Shown: positions 42,801 to 50,052 of the stretch, one piece after another
Numbering within the stretch: the stretch's first letter is position 1
Layout: every line of letters starts with the position of its first letter
Source of the DNA: Corbicula japonica
Lineage: Eukaryota > Mollusca > Bivalvia > Venerida > Cyrenidae
DNA: 64,000 bases
Direction: 5' to 3'
Assembly (NCBI GenBank): GCA_038501625.1
Contig: JAZAYU010000010.1
Span: 2,378,912-2,442,911 of the forward strand
Notes under the pieces: model-generated
Seen by the model: the letters and a program-made list of their open reading frames with translations, nothing else
Told to the model about the DNA's origin: nothing
The model's database searches: none
Translations under genes and position numbers: made by a program

Positions 42801-45446
42801 CCATTTTGTTTTTACTCGCTAATAATTCTGGAGGTGCTTTTAACATTAAGATTATGTCGAGTAAGAGAATGTTTTCTGATATTGAGAGCTCACAGGAATT
42901 GTAGTAGACAGTCTGACATTTTGTTGTACAAAAATACTGACCAATATTAGTTACAAAATGTAGCATTTCCAAACTGATAAAATGTACTGTTATTTTTATA
43001 GTTGTTATCCATGGTTTCGTCATATTTCTTGATTAAATAAGATTAAATTGTACATACCCGTGAAATATACCAATTTAAACTTTTATTTTCCATTCATTTT
43101 CCCCATAATTCGCATTAAGCTTGATGTTTTACGAAGCTTCCAGCAGAGGTATAAGAATGAAACACTCTCAAATCATAGCATTTACAGACTCATACCATGA
43201 GAATCACTTCTAGCATTCAATGTTCAGCAAATACCCATCCTTTCCATTGAATTAAAACTTAAAACAAAATAAACAAATGGTACTGTTTTAAAGTTTAGAA
43301 ATAGTAAACATTCGTCAAATTACGTCACATATCTCTCAAATGACGTATGAATTGGCATCGTGACGTAGTAATTAAATTAATGAAAGTGTTCAATTAATTA
43401 CAAATTGAAGCGAGAGTAATGTTATAACTTGTAAGTACTTGTGGTTATTTAATAAAATTGTCAATAAATAAGTGATTTGATATTGGCCCTGTTATTTGTC
43501 CTCGGGTCAGTCGTATTAGCTTGGCCTTTGGCCTAGGGCCAATACGACTGCCCTGGGACAAATAACAGGGCCAATATCAAATCACTTATTTATTAACATA
43601 TAGCATTGGAGCAAGAGTTTTTTTTTGCAAAAGTAAGGCATCCTAAAAAAAAGAACTCAATATCTGGAAAGTGGAATGGAAATATCTCACATGCATGCCA
43701 TCAAATCTGGATTTTTACTGCTTGATTTAAAATTGTTTGGTTATTTCTGACCAATAAGTGAACTGTTTAGATCCAGATCAGATGGCACAGATGGCTCTGG
43801 TTGCCCATATGATAAATATGTATCCATAGAATAAAGTTAAATATTTACAAAATTAACTACAGTATGTAGAAAGAGGTCTTGTTGGACAATTTGTTGTTAC
43901 TTATAAGCCAGAACTTATTTGAAGATATTCAACATTTGTCATGCTACTTTAATTTTTTTTTTGGTTGTTTCAGATGCGCGGGAATCCCCTAATGTGATGA
44001 TATCAGAAGCATTCCTAAGATTTTTTATAGAGGTCATAGGCCACTATGGACAGTTTATTGATACAAAAGACGGCAAATGTGTATTTCAAAAAGAAGAGTT
44101 TGTCAAAGGTAAATAGTGTTCAGACTAGTATGTGCCATGCATTTATAATACTGCTAAAGTACATTTAATTTTGTGGGGATGAATTTTCTCATAACAACTG
44201 CAATAATAAAAAAAATCGCGAATGCATGAATTTGTGCAATTGTTTTATTCTATTACATGCACTTCTGAATGGATTAATATTGCTGGGGTTCACTGGTCAA
44301 ACTTTATAGCCCTCTGTTTGCTTTCTAACTTTTTTGTTTTGAATCAACAAGGTTCAGTCTACTGTATGATATTCAAATCCAAACCGAGGCCCAATGTTTT
44401 ATCTTTGTAGATGATACTCAAATTAAGAAAACTCAGAATTGGATACCAATCTCAGAACTTAAGCCTTTGCTTGGTCATTTTACAGAATGACTTTGGTGTC
44501 AGCCAATCAGGTGTTCGAGATTTGAGACTGGTTTACTGTCTCTTAATTTATGGTGTTGGGTCCAAAGGCAGTTTTTAACAGGCAAGATATTTTATCACCA
44601 TTGACAATGGAAATCTAGTGGTCAACAAATAATGGCACATTGCTTGAGATTAATGGTGTTTTGCAGTTATTGACAATCCATTCTAATTGAAAGAATGTTT
44701 TTAAAATAAAAATGCGGTAGGAAATGAAAATGAAAGTTTACATTTGTTAAAATTTATATTCAGGGGTCAGGTCATCAACTCTTCAACAATTGTTAGAATG
44801 GTTTGTGGAAACCCAGATGTTTGAGGTGTTCATGACAAAACAGCTGAAGAAGAAAGACTGGGGAAACACTATAGGTAAGTCTAAAGGGTAATACTAAAGG
44901 TACCGTAAGACTGAAAGACATTCATGAACTTAGGTGAAGGTTCATTTCTACCTAAGTGTGTTGGAAGGGTCAGTATTGTTTCCATTACTTCATGGGATAT
45001 GGGTTTTATTAACATTACTTGTTAATACGACAAAAGCTGACAATACAAGTTGTTTGTCTGACATGACCTTTTGTTAACCTTTTGTTCATCTAATATAACT
45101 TGTTGATCATTTGACATTACTTGTTTAAAATCTGACATCACTTGTAGTTTGATCTGACATAACTTTTGCTTGTCTGACATTACTTGTTGGTGATCTGACA
45201 TTCCTTGTCATTTGTCTGACAAAAATGGTTGTTTGTATGACATTAATTGTTACTTGTTATAACTTTATGTTCATCAGATATAACAAAAATGGTTGTTTGT
45301 ATGACATTAATTCTTACTTGTTATAACTTTATGTTCATCAGATATAACTTTTTGTTCCAGAATTTTTCGAAAGTCGACTTCAGGAGCATTTATTCACAAC
45401 AGGACAGAAGAGACGGCTCGGCAAGAAATCATCCGCTCTTCAGTGA
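18765..45446 (+). CDS. DENND2-type DENN domain protein (Rab GEF), complete spliced gene
   Basis: Eighteen coding exons join in frame to 3312 nt (1103 codons plus stop): 18765-18894, 19594-20928, 22366-22508, 23248-23475, 24070-24175, 25543-25619, 28935-29075, 34620-34696, 35387-35456, 35911-35988, 37542-37661, 38679-38741, 39289-39395, 40254-40431, 42041-42167, 43974-44108, 44764-44874 and 45361-45446. All introns are GT-AG. Residues 1-670 are Pro/Ser-rich and basic, with many PPPP and PxxP motifs and a DIYVDTDGYAVP segment, and look mostly disordered. Residues about 674-795 are uDENN (KVYPQLFENAMIVGLQ, NFDGARVYGYCRRLIPPG), about 796-951 cDENN (LLYPFSWQHTFIPVLP) and about 952-1090 dDENN (FLRFFIEVIGHYGQF). 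From family knowledge, DENND2 proteins activate Rab9/Rab13 in endosomal and secretory traffic and bind actin-related partners. Vertebrates have DENND2A-D; this looks like a single pre-duplication copy, which I infer. Introns are full of MITEs. Confidence 0.93.
19594..20928 (+). CDS. DENND2-like coding exon 2 (large Pro/Ser-rich exon)
   Basis: 1335 nt without a stop, between acceptor TTCTCAG and donor GTTCGT. It encodes 445 residues rich in Pro, Ser, Lys and Arg, with motifs such as PLKPKPPPSPS, KPPPPARQRS, KPPAPPVKPKR and RPPPPRKKPRP, which are potential SH3-binding and phosphorylation sites. It ends in phase 1 inside a Gly codon. Confidence 0.93.
21110..21310. mobile_element. Partial TTAA MITE fused to half of a fold-back MITE
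   Basis: Family P arms (AACAGTGTAGATC, GATCTGGATCTGCA) run to about 21244. They then switch directly to GTCGCCATTTCAGCCAATCA and CTTGAGATTTGAGACTGG, the right half of family N. Confidence 0.7.
22171..22321. mobile_element. Fold-back MITE with CCAAT boxes (family N)
   Basis: Starts GGGCCCAAGATCATAAAACT and ends with a diverged TTTGTGATCTTGGGACC. The central CTGATTGGCTGAAATGGCGA is present; the right CCAAT box is degraded. Confidence 0.8.
22366..22508 (+). CDS. DENND2-like coding exon 3
   Basis: 143 nt. It encodes NILYMDPEKLLGNKDSGRG then DIYVDTDGYAVPNRLIRR and ends in phase 0. The acidic/tyrosine segment DIYVDTDGY could be a phosphotyrosine site; this is inference. Confidence 0.88.
22682..22829. 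mobile_element. Fold-back MITE (family N), near-perfect palindrome
   Basis: About 148 bp, almost fully self-complementary, from GGGCCCAAGATCATAAAACT to AGTTTTATGATCTTGGGC, with CTGATTGGCTGAAATGG and CCATTTCAGCCAATCAG at the centre. It is nearly identical to the copy at 62770-62918. Confidence 0.92.
23248..23475 (+). CDS. DENND2-like coding exon 4
   Basis: 228 nt, phase 0 at both ends. It encodes LEDSWQIIERHNLESFHYRL followed by a basic, Ser-rich linker (KSKFRRFKNLF). Confidence 0.88.
23476..24069 (+). other. DENND2-like intron 4, AT-rich
   Basis: No repeat family or RNA gene is recognised. It contains poly-T tracts and simple A/T sequence. Confidence 0.6.
24070..24175 (+). CDS. DENND2-like coding exon 5
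   Basis: 106 nt between acceptor TCCGCAG and donor GTAGGA. It encodes VRQKVSQAFEVLHSSFRQR to VVERLS, phase 1. A diverged copy of the fold-back MITE begins about 60 bp after the donor. Confidence 0.85.
24239..24459. mobile_element. Fold-back MITE (family N) with extra third arm
   Basis: A diverged left arm, the core CTGATTGGCTGAAATGGC and GCCATTTCAGCCAATCAG, a right arm ending GATCTTGGGC, and then another right arm (GAGATTTGAGACTTGTCTCC to TTTTATGATCTT). Confidence 0.8.
24811..24958. repeat. Long fold-back hairpin near TGACGTCA-type motif
   Basis: TTTGTTTTTACCAGTGAAAG pairs imperfectly with the segment ending CACTGGTTAAAACAAA. The inner arms GCACTCCGGAATT and AATTCCGGAGC enclose TTTTCACTCGTGGCTTCGCC and then ACTCGTGAAAA. 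ATGACGTCATG lies at about 24710. Confidence 0.8.
24962..25300. mobile_element. Small TIR element, ~340 bp
   Basis: TATATCTGATGTGTGACA at the left and TGTCACACATCAGATATA at the right are inverted. The interior (GTTACATGATAATTT, CAAAACCCAG) recurs at about 38330. Confidence 0.6.
25543..25619 (+). CDS. DENND2-like coding exon 6
   Basis: 77 nt. It encodes DSDSKVDEKEIRKRVDYSRS then IRLKT, a charged linker just before the uDENN module. The donor is GTATGT. Confidence 0.85.
26404..26550. mobile_element. Fold-back MITE (family N), diverged
   Basis: GCCCAAGATCATAAAACTA at the left, CATCTGATTGGTTAAAATG and CAACCAATCATATGCTTGAG at the centre, and a degraded right end. Confidence 0.8.
26626..26839. mobile_element. 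TTAA palindromic MITE (family P)
   Basis: TTAAACCCTTTACTCCATAG to GTATGGAGTAAATAGTTAA, with GTGTAGGTCAAGATCAGCC and GATCTGGATCTACACTGG arms. Confidence 0.8.
27420..27650. mobile_element. Old TTAA MITE (family P)
   Basis: Degenerate ends, but GATCTAGATCAGCCAGC, CATGATCTGCA and GTAGATCCAGATCAGATGGC are clear. Confidence 0.65.
27949..28193. mobile_element. TTAA palindromic MITE (family P), near complete
   Basis: AACCCTATCCTCAATAGACA at the left and ATGGAGGAAAGGGTTAA at the right. All four internal arms are present (GATCCAGATCAGCCGGCACA, GTCTGATCAGGATCTGCAC and their counterparts). Confidence 0.9.
28194..28934 (+). other. DENND2-like intron 6, remainder
   Basis: AT-rich with short poly-T tracts. 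No repeat family or RNA gene is recognised. Confidence 0.55.
28935..29075 (+). CDS. DENND2-like coding exon 7 (start of uDENN)
   Basis: 141 nt, phase 0. It encodes SKSIKEAKKYQKKVYPQLFE then NAMIVGLQQNEESGLYEPYV and IYKFPEI, matching the first strand and helix of the uDENN domain in DENND2 proteins. Confidence 0.92.
29754..29877. mobile_element. Fold-back MITE (family N), centre-deleted
   Basis: GCCCAAGGTTATAAAACTGA to CTCAGTTTTATAACCTTTGC. The arm palindrome is intact but the right CCAAT box is deleted. Its ends carry the GGTTATAAAAC variant also seen at 61044. Confidence 0.85.
29942..30165. mobile_element. TTAA MITE (family P), right end eroded
   Basis: TTAACCCTTTCCTCCATATA at the left. 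The four arms are clear; the right terminus stops after CCATGCCCATAAAGG. Confidence 0.85.
30166..31356 (+). other. DENND2-like intron 7, unassigned stretch
   Basis: No coding or repeat signature recognised over about 1.2 kb. Confidence 0.5.
31357..31602. mobile_element. TTAA palindromic MITE (family P), complete
   Basis: TTAACCCTTTCCTCCATAAA to TCTATGGAGGAAAGGGTTAA, about 246 bp with both TTAA ends intact. Confidence 0.92.
31965..32032. mobile_element. Fragment of TTAA MITE (family P)
   Basis: Only one quarter-palindrome: CCAGTGTAGATACAGATCAG through CTGATCTGGATCTACACTG. Confidence 0.75.
32207..32462. mobile_element. TTAA MITE (family P) truncated by family N remnant
   Basis: The left end is TTAAACCTTTACTCCATGAA. 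Family P arms run to about 32390, then the sequence changes to ACTTGAGATTTGAGACTGGC, part of the right arm of family N. Confidence 0.7.
32701..32815. repeat. Long fold-back hairpin
   Basis: Arms of about 40 bp (TGTGAGGATATATTGC, GGTCTGGGTGTCATATTA) are followed by their reverse complement around a small GCCGCAGGC loop. TGACGTCACAG lies nearby at 32986. Confidence 0.85.
32824..33774. mobile_element. Candidate ~950-bp element with short inverted ends and an internal fold-back
   Basis: TTATTATACTGCAAAGA at the left and TCTTTGCAGTATAATAA at the right are inverted. Inside lie a 67-bp-arm hairpin (33254-33402) and several GACGTCA motifs. No transposase is seen. Confidence 0.5.
33254..33402. repeat. 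Near-perfect fold-back, ~67-bp arms
   Basis: CATCCCATTGGGGGAAACAG and AGGTAATGTCAACCTCGG are mirrored after a CTAACG loop. The predicted stem is very stable. GACGTCA sites flank it on the right (about 33408 and 33431). Confidence 0.9.
33908..34168. mobile_element. TTAA palindromic MITE (family P)
   Basis: TTAACACCTTACTCCACAAA to ATATGGAGGAAAGGGTTAA, with an extra duplicated GATCAGGAT block inside. Confidence 0.88.
34475..34592. mobile_element. Fold-back MITE (family N), centre-deleted
   Basis: GCCCAAGATCATAAAACTGA, GCATCTGATTGGCTGAAATG and CAGTTTCATGATCCTGGGCC; the right CCAAT half is lost. It ends 28 bp before coding exon 8. Confidence 0.88.
34620..34696 (+). CDS. DENND2-like coding exon 8 (uDENN)
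   Basis: 77 nt. It encodes DSNVSVPLFCFPDAANFKPS then SSSSK, with the FCFPD motif typical of uDENN. Donor GTAGGT, phase 2. A fold-back MITE ends 28 bp before the exon. Confidence 0.92.
34758..35006. mobile_element. TTAA palindromic MITE (family P)
   Basis: TTAACCTTTCGTTCATATAC to GGGAGGAAAGGGTTAA. It contains an internal duplication of its left end (CATATACACCCATTTTATCG). Confidence 0.85.
35040..35160 (+). mobile_element. SINE fragment (bivalve Meta-domain-like)
   Basis: GTGGTTCTACCCAGGTGCCC and the preceding AAAATTATCCAGCTAG block resemble the conserved central region I remember from bivalve SINEs. No promoter head is seen. The assignment is from memory and weak. Confidence 0.35.
35387..35456 (+). 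CDS. DENND2-like coding exon 9 (uDENN)
   Basis: 70 nt. It encodes QSYNFVLTNFDGARVYGYCR then RLI, the conserved F-LT-x-DG-x-R-x-YGYCR motif of DENN proteins. Confidence 0.95.
35911..35988 (+). CDS. DENND2-like coding exon 10 (uDENN/cDENN linker)
   Basis: 78 nt. It encodes PPGSPHKIPEVICIISPVDA then FAMYNN, the PEV-C-IS region of DENND2 proteins. Confidence 0.93.
36861..36973. mobile_element. Fold-back MITE (family N), left end missing
   Basis: CTCAAATCTCAAGCATCTGA, TTGGCTGAAAGG and the right end TTTTATGATCTTGGGCC. Confidence 0.8.
37542..37661 (+). CDS. DENND2-like coding exon 11
   Basis: 120 nt. It encodes LLEEIEHKRQVSLDAAQELI then AAAFGRPLPAPGQSETVRTL, matching the linker before cDENN. The acceptor is TTCAAG. 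Confidence 0.92.
38369..38617. mobile_element. TTAA palindromic MITE (family P)
   Basis: TTAACCCTTTCCCCCATAGA at the left; the right end stops at ATATATGGAGGAACAG. All arms are present. It lies 62 bp before coding exon 12. Confidence 0.85.
38679..38741 (+). CDS. DENND2-like coding exon 12
   Basis: 63 nt micro-exon. It encodes DENGEMETLFVTRETDNRIE then N, in phase 0 at both ends. It is wedged between two TTAA MITE copies. Confidence 0.88.
38766..38985. mobile_element. TTAA MITE (family P), eroded right half
   Basis: TTAAACCCTTTACTCCATGG at the left, then GTCTGATCAGGATCTACACT and GTGCCGGCATACATGGATCT. It starts 25 bp after coding exon 12. Confidence 0.75.
39289..39395 (+). CDS. DENND2-like coding exon 13 (cDENN)
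   Basis: 107 nt. It encodes VNCECLLSNLGSEKLLKVFA then TILLERSVLFCAKHL, matching the ECL--L---ll-if--LLLER-V-F segment of cDENN. Confidence 0.93.
39890..40082. mobile_element. TTAA MITE (family P), internally deleted
   Basis: TTTACTCCATATATATGGG at the left, GGCTGATCTGGATCTACACT, and AGAAAAGGGTTCAA at the right. Confidence 0.7.
40254..40431 (+). CDS. DENND2-like coding exon 14 (cDENN core)
   Basis: 178 nt. It encodes TLSSTIHAIVSLLYPFSWQH then TFIPVLPLQMIDVVCSPTPY and IMGITTALLPKTTDLPIDE. LLYPFSWQHTFIPVLP is the diagnostic DENN core. Confidence 0.97.
40466..41946 (-). mobile_element. Degenerate mariner-family element in DENND2 intron 14
   Basis: CGAGGGTTGTTCGGAAAGTT at the left (terminal repeat to TTTTGAGACA) and its exact reverse complement at the right, flanked by TA on both sides. 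Length is 1481 bp. Confidence 0.85.
41300..41480 (-). pseudogene. Remnant of mariner transposase HTH region
   Basis: Minus-strand translation gives ERSGRPSVIDDN and, after a frameshift, CDRRITVREVAEIAEGTA. This is the second helix-turn-helix of mariner transposases (the SGRP linker and the RRITVREIAEE motif). Frameshifts and stops elsewhere show it is dead. Confidence 0.75.
42041..42167 (+). CDS. DENND2-like coding exon 15 (cDENN/dDENN)
   Basis: 127 nt. It encodes NVLIVDIDKRSFIKCQGDEG then TLLPKKIEKALKTSLN, matching the VNL--D-FI------LLP-KL pattern. Confidence 0.94.
42223..42350 (+). repeat. Minisatellite of ACAATGTTTTTCAT type
   Basis: Four irregular copies of (G/A)ACAA(T/C)(G/A)TTTTTCAT within DENND2 intron 15. 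Confidence 0.7.
42665..43597. repeat. Region bounded by two fold-back hairpins
   Basis: The hairpin AACACTTTCTCGGCCC/GGGCCGAGAAGTGTT at 42665-42698 and a long hairpin at 43462-43597 (AAGTGATTTGATATTGGCCC and its complement around GGCCTTTGGCC). Between them lie TACGTCA-type motifs near 43322-43370. Probably one composite element. Confidence 0.65.
43974..44108 (+). CDS. DENND2-like coding exon 16 (dDENN)
   Basis: 135 nt. It encodes ARESPNVMISEAFLRFFIEV then IGHYGQFIDTKDGKCVFQKE and EFVK, the dDENN F-RFFVE-VGHY motif. Confidence 0.95.
44408..44563. mobile_element. Old fold-back MITE (family N)
   Basis: A degraded copy: CAGCCAATCAGGTGTTCGAG and GATTTGAGACTGGTTTACTG are recognisable; the left half is weak. 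Confidence 0.55.
44764..44874 (+). CDS. DENND2-like coding exon 17 (dDENN)
   Basis: 111 nt. It encodes VRSSTLQQLLEWFVETQMFE then VFMTKQLKKKDWGNTI, matching the FLE-FMETQMF region near the C-terminus of DENND2 proteins. Confidence 0.93.
45050..45348 (+). repeat. TCTGACATTACTTGTT-type tandem repeats ending in a 64-bp duplication
   Basis: About eight irregular units, then two nearly identical 64-bp copies at 45221-45284 and 45285-45348. The second ends 12 bp before the exon 18 acceptor. Confidence 0.85.
45361..45446 (+). CDS. DENND2-like coding exon 18 with stop
   Basis: 86 nt after acceptor GTTCCAG. Phase logic gives EFFESRLQEHLFTTGQKRRL then GKKSSALQ and TGA. Another frame stays open a few dozen bases longer but does not match the incoming phase. 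AATAAA lies at 45678-45683. Confidence 0.88.
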
Positions 45447-46206
45447 ATAATCTGAGCATGACAATCAAAATGATCTATTTATTGCTATCTCGGTGAGAAA
45501 TTGAGAGCACTTTCTTTAGACATTCCACATGAATTCATAAACTTTTCATGCAATGTCTCTTAAAGAAATCAGATCTACTTATATTGAGATATAAACATAT
45601 CTGGCCATGAGTAAAGAGGTTCTATCAAGTATTTTCTGGAGGAGAGAAAGCCTATTGCAGCCAGACTGCCTCACACTAATAAAGGACTTAGCGTAGGATT
45701 CTTATTTTCACTATGCTCGAAAATTTTCCTGACACAAAATCATAGCCTATGTAAAAAATTATTAATGAAAGTAGGACAGTTACTGTTCCTTTGAATATAA
45801 ATATTATTTTGCAGAGGGTCGAATTTTGTTGAACCCACTTGGGATGAGCTGGAACTAGTTGTCACAATGGTAGTTCGGTGTATGTGTATCTGTTAGTGCT
45901 TCTGCATATTTTGTCCAGCCCAAAATTTTAACATGCATGGATCAGTCTTGTTTATATTTGGCATGAATGTTAACTTCAGTGAGGTGGAGTGTCATGTGCA
46001 AAGCCCAGGCTTCCTTTTTTCCAAGGTCAAGGTCTCAGCTATAGGGGTTAAAGGTCATGTGAGAGTGGGCTTGACATGTTTCCAACAGGCATCTAGTAAT
46101 GTTTTTTGCTCCCGTTGAAAATGCATGAATGTTCCTGAGTTTGTGCCAGTACTTGCACAATTCATTGATATATTGGTATGGTAACAAAACCAGGTACCAG
46201 TGACAT
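45447..46206 (+). other. DENND2-like 3' UTR and downstream sequence
   Basis: Follows the stop codon and contains AATAAA at 45678. No further gene is seen. Confidence 0.5.
45678..45683 (+). terminator. Candidate polyadenylation signal AATAAA of the DENND2-like gene
   Basis: The first AATAAA after the stop codon, 232 nt downstream. Other signals further on cannot be excluded. Confidence 0.4.
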
Positions 46207-46449
46207 TTAACCCTTTCCTCCATAGAAACACCTTTATTGCTAGGGTGAAACAGTTTAGATCCAGATTAGCCGGCACATTCGTGCTGTCTGATCAGGATCT
46301 AAACTGTTCGCTTTTTGATGTGTTAATTTATCTCTGACCAAAATGCAACCAGTGCAGATCCTGATCAGACGGCACAGATGTGCTGGCTGATCTGGATCTA
46401 CACTGGTCGCACATGTGTTTAAAGGCCTGTATATGGAGGAAAAGGTTAA
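46207..46449. mobile_element. TTAA palindromic MITE (family P), complete
   Basis: TTAACCCTTTCCTCCATAGA to ATATGGAGGAAAAGGTTAA. Confidence 0.92.
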
Positions 46450-47129
46450 GGATTGAATCAACATTTGTTTAATTTGGTCTTATTAATATAGACATTAAGA
46501 TAGAATGATGATCACTGTTTCACAGCAACCTGTGGCATCACTTTTTCACAGCAACCTGTGGCAAATTGTTCATGCGCATATATATTACTAGTAACTGATA
46601 ATGAACTGTCTGGTAGTTTTTGTGATTGACTTGTATTGTTACCATGCTATGGAGCAAATGTTGTTCATCAAAAATACAGTCCTGAGAATTTATTGAATCC
46701 TTTGGAAAGATAAGTGTAAATATTAAATTTTGGGCTTAAAGCATTTTGTCTTAACATGAATAAACATCAGGATTTATTGATGTATACTTTTTTTCAGTAT
46801 TAAATTGTTATGTTTATGTTTGAGTTTTGGTAACATGTATTTATATAAATTTAATTGAATTCAGTGCTATAGAATAAAACTTTATTTACCAGTTATTAAA
46901 CTAGTGCATGTAGCCAAATTCGATGCTTTTGAAAACATTTTTTTATCACAATTAAGCTAATGAATTTAAAAGTGAACAGTGGTGATTTTGATCGGACCAA
47001 CGGATGAGGTGCCATTAAACACATAATTATAAGGGTCAATGAAGAAAGGCCCTTGTGTCCCGTATTGGTCTCGAGAGACATTTTTTTTCAACTAGTCTAA
47101 ATTGATACACTTCATATTACATGTACAAC
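46450..47129. other. Intergenic, no feature recognised
   Basis: AT-rich. The only visible structure is a 26-bp duplication TTTCACAGCAACCTGTGGCA near 46520 and 46545. Confidence 0.5.
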
Positions 47130-47310
47130 AAGTGTAGATCCAGATCAGCTTGAACATCTGCACTGTCTGATCTGGATATACACTGTTTGCTTCTTGGTCA
47201 CAACAAATCCCAGTGGATATAAAAGCAAATAATTTAGATCCAGATCAGACTGTACCGTTGTACAGGCTGATCTGGATCAACATTGCTTCCACATGAGCCG
47301 TATTTAGTGG
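47130..47310. mobile_element. TTAA MITE (family P), ends lost
   Basis: GTGTAGATCCAGATCAGCTT to GGCTGATCTGGATCAACATT; the termini are diverged. Confidence 0.7.
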
Positions 47311-48073
47311 AGTACAAAACTTTGTTAAAGTCTGGCTATAAAAGTGTTGGTAATCTCATTGTAACAAAAAATTCTTATTAAAATATAGACTAAACAATTG
47401 TCCTGCATAATTAGTGCTACAACATTAGTAGTGCTTTATAATCATAAACTTACAGTTGATGAGTTGTTGGCTGAATGGATATCTAATGCTTCTTTCTGAA
47501 ACAGAAAGTTGATCATCATAGTAACCATATCATGAAAAGATACTGCATTTCTGATGTGTGCAATATTTCATCATCATATCATTTAGTTAGAGTGACTTCC
47601 ATCAACAACGTTAGTAATTATGGTTGAAGGAGGAATGCTGATTAAAGGGAAATGTACAGCCTATTCAATATATACTGTAATTTTATACTGTAACTGTACT
47701 TATAAATGTACATCTAGCTATCATACACTAGGCATGATTTTATGAGGCCAATATGTTTGTTCAACCGCACAGTTGTGTAAACACAGTAAAAATATATTTT
47801 CACAATTACTGTTCACCAATTATCAACAAACAATAAAACTCATTTCTATTGTTGTTTACATGTCTATGTTTGTATTTAAAAAAGGTTAAAAACAGTCACC
47901 AGACCAGGTTAGTAAATAGATAACAGGTTGCCCTGTTCAATATATTATTACAGATTTAGCAGTCATGCCTCAACTTCAAATATAATAACAGCTGTTTTAA
48001 AGATACTTGTCTTGCTTTCCTCATGACTAATCCCTCACAGACTATTGACTGTCAACCAAAATTATCAGTTTCT
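47311..48073. other. Intergenic, nothing recognised
   Basis: No open frame, repeat family or RNA signature recognised. Confidence 0.5.
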
Positions 48074-48303
48074 TTAACTCTTTAATCCATATATATGCAT
48101 TTTTACGCATGTGCAACCAGTGTAGAACACCTGTGCCATCTGATCAGGAGATCTGCACAGGTCGCTGTTTGGTCAGAAATAACCTAATGAACCAAAAATT
48201 GAACAGTGCAGATCCTGAACAGACAGCATGGATGTGCCGGCTGATCTGAATCTACACTGGTCACACATGCATAAAAAAGTGTATGTATGGAGGAAAGGGT
48301 TAA
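48074..48303. mobile_element. TTAA palindromic MITE (family P)
   Basis: TTAACTCTTTAATCCATATA to TATGGAGGAAAGGGTTAA. Confidence 0.88.
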
Positions 48304-48749
48304 TCAGACTCTTGTACTGTGAAATCGTTAATGTTCTAAAACTACCATGAAATAAGGAACTAAACTTAAATGCAGTTTAGAAAATTGAGATCCATGATTT
48401 GTATTCCCATGAAAATGTTGTCTAACAGAAAACCACAAAAATTTTTAGACCCATCCGTGCATCCACAGTACATTTTTTTTGTCCACTCTTTACACAAGGA
48501 AATGTGAAAACACTACTAATATCGACTTTGGTCTGACCACAGATTTATCTTAGTTGAACCACAGTCAGTACTCAGAAAATTCCTTAGTGTTTTCACTACT
48601 CCTTCTGTGAAGAGCAAACACATGTAGCTATACTATAGTTTGCATTCATGCTTTTACCATAGTGACTTTGGTTGTTGGTTTAGCTCACTCCTGATTTGTT
48701 AATTGCTGGGTCCGGGATGGTGAAAGTGAGGCTGGAGTGTAAGTATCAT

Positions 48750-48988
48750 ATCTGGAGTAGCTGAAATTGAGCCTTTTCTTCAGTCAGACCAATCACAAGA
48801 GTTTTCAGACAGGTCTCAGGTCTCCTGTCTCAGTTTTATCATCTTGGAGCCAGGTCCCAAGATAAAAATTGAGAATGGAGTCCAGTCTCAAAATTCAAGA
48901 ATCTGATTGGTTGAAATGGAATCAGGTAATCAGATGTGAAATTTTAAATTGGTCTCCAGTCTCAGTTTTACAATCTTAAGCCCAGGTC
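48750..48988. mobile_element. Two adjacent fold-back MITE copies (family N)
   Basis: A degraded copy ending TTTTATCATCTTGG is followed at 48843 by one starting GTCCCAAGATAAAAATTGAG and containing CTGATTGGTTGAAATGG. The second ends TTTTACAATCTTAAGCCC. Confidence 0.7.
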
Positions 48989-49242
48989 TTATTTTATTGA
49001 AGTTATCTTCATAGGGCCTATGTCCAAAAACTTTGTGCTACTCATAACAATGTAAATACTAATTTATTATTTTGTGTATCTTCTTTTACCACGTTATTTT
49101 GAATTACAACAGTAACTGTTGCTGTGCCCGTGTTATTGAATCTTCTATAAATGAATCTTTCATTCCTTTATATGTAACCTTGTGCATATTTTATTTTGAT
49201 ACAGAGAAATCCTGGTTATACAGGGTTCATATTGTTTGTTTG

Positions 49243-49404
49243 TTAACCCTTTCCTGTATAGATACACCTTTATTGCTAGGGCAAACAGTTTAGATCCAGA
49301 TCAGCCGGCACATCCGTGCCGTCTGATCAGGATCTAAACTGTTCGCGTTTTGATTCATTAGGTTATTTCTGACCAAAATGCATATATATCAAGGAAAGGG
49401 TAAA
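49243..49404. mobile_element. TTAA MITE (family P), internal deletion of one half
   Basis: TTAACCCTTTCCTGTATAGA at the left and AAGGAAAGGGTAAAGG at the right. Only the left half-palindrome remains. Confidence 0.85.
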
Positions 49405-49545
49405 GGTAAAATTTTTTATAGAAGATGTTCCCAGTTAGTTAGCTAACACAATCAAAGATAATTTTTATTCAAACATGGAATAATCATTTATTCATTGAGC
49501 ATTCATAACTTATACTTAATGATAGATTAATATGCTTGCATTCAT

Positions 49546-49785
49546 TTAACCCTGTACTCCATAGATACAGCTTTATTGTTTGGGCGAACACTAGATCCAG
49601 ATCAGCAGGCACATTTGTGCCATATGATCAGGATTTACACTTTTTGCTTTTAGATTCATTAGGTTATTTCTGACCAAGATGAGACCAGTGCAGATCAAGA
49701 TCAGATGGCATAGATATGCTGGCTGATCTGGATCAATGCTGGTCGCACATGTTTTAAAATGCTTATATATGGAGTTAAGGGTTAA
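49546..49785. mobile_element. TTAA palindromic MITE (family P), complete
   Basis: TTAACCCTGTACTCCATAGA to ATATGGAGTTAAGGGTTAA. Confidence 0.9.
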
Positions 49786-50052
49786 CTTCACATTCTGTAA
49801 TCTTGTCTTCAATAGCATTATTATTATAATGTTGTAATTTTAACAAAATAACTATTAAATGACCATATCCTCATAAAAGTCCCCACCGATCTTTCCAGAA
49901 AAAATGCTAAGAGAAAGAAAGAAATAGTGCATTAATTTGTTGTTTTTTTTTCTGCTCCAAAATTTATTTGTTTAAATAGGATTTGAAAGACATAATAAAT
50001 TTCACAAGTTAAATTCTTACAAACTACTGTTGAAATTTTTCATTATAGTAAG

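Noticed and set aside
45361..45450. Alternative frame in DENND2 exon 18 reading IFRKSTSGAFIHNRT
   Set aside because: The incoming phase from exon 17 selects EFFESRLQEHLF, which also matches the expected end of DENND2 proteins.
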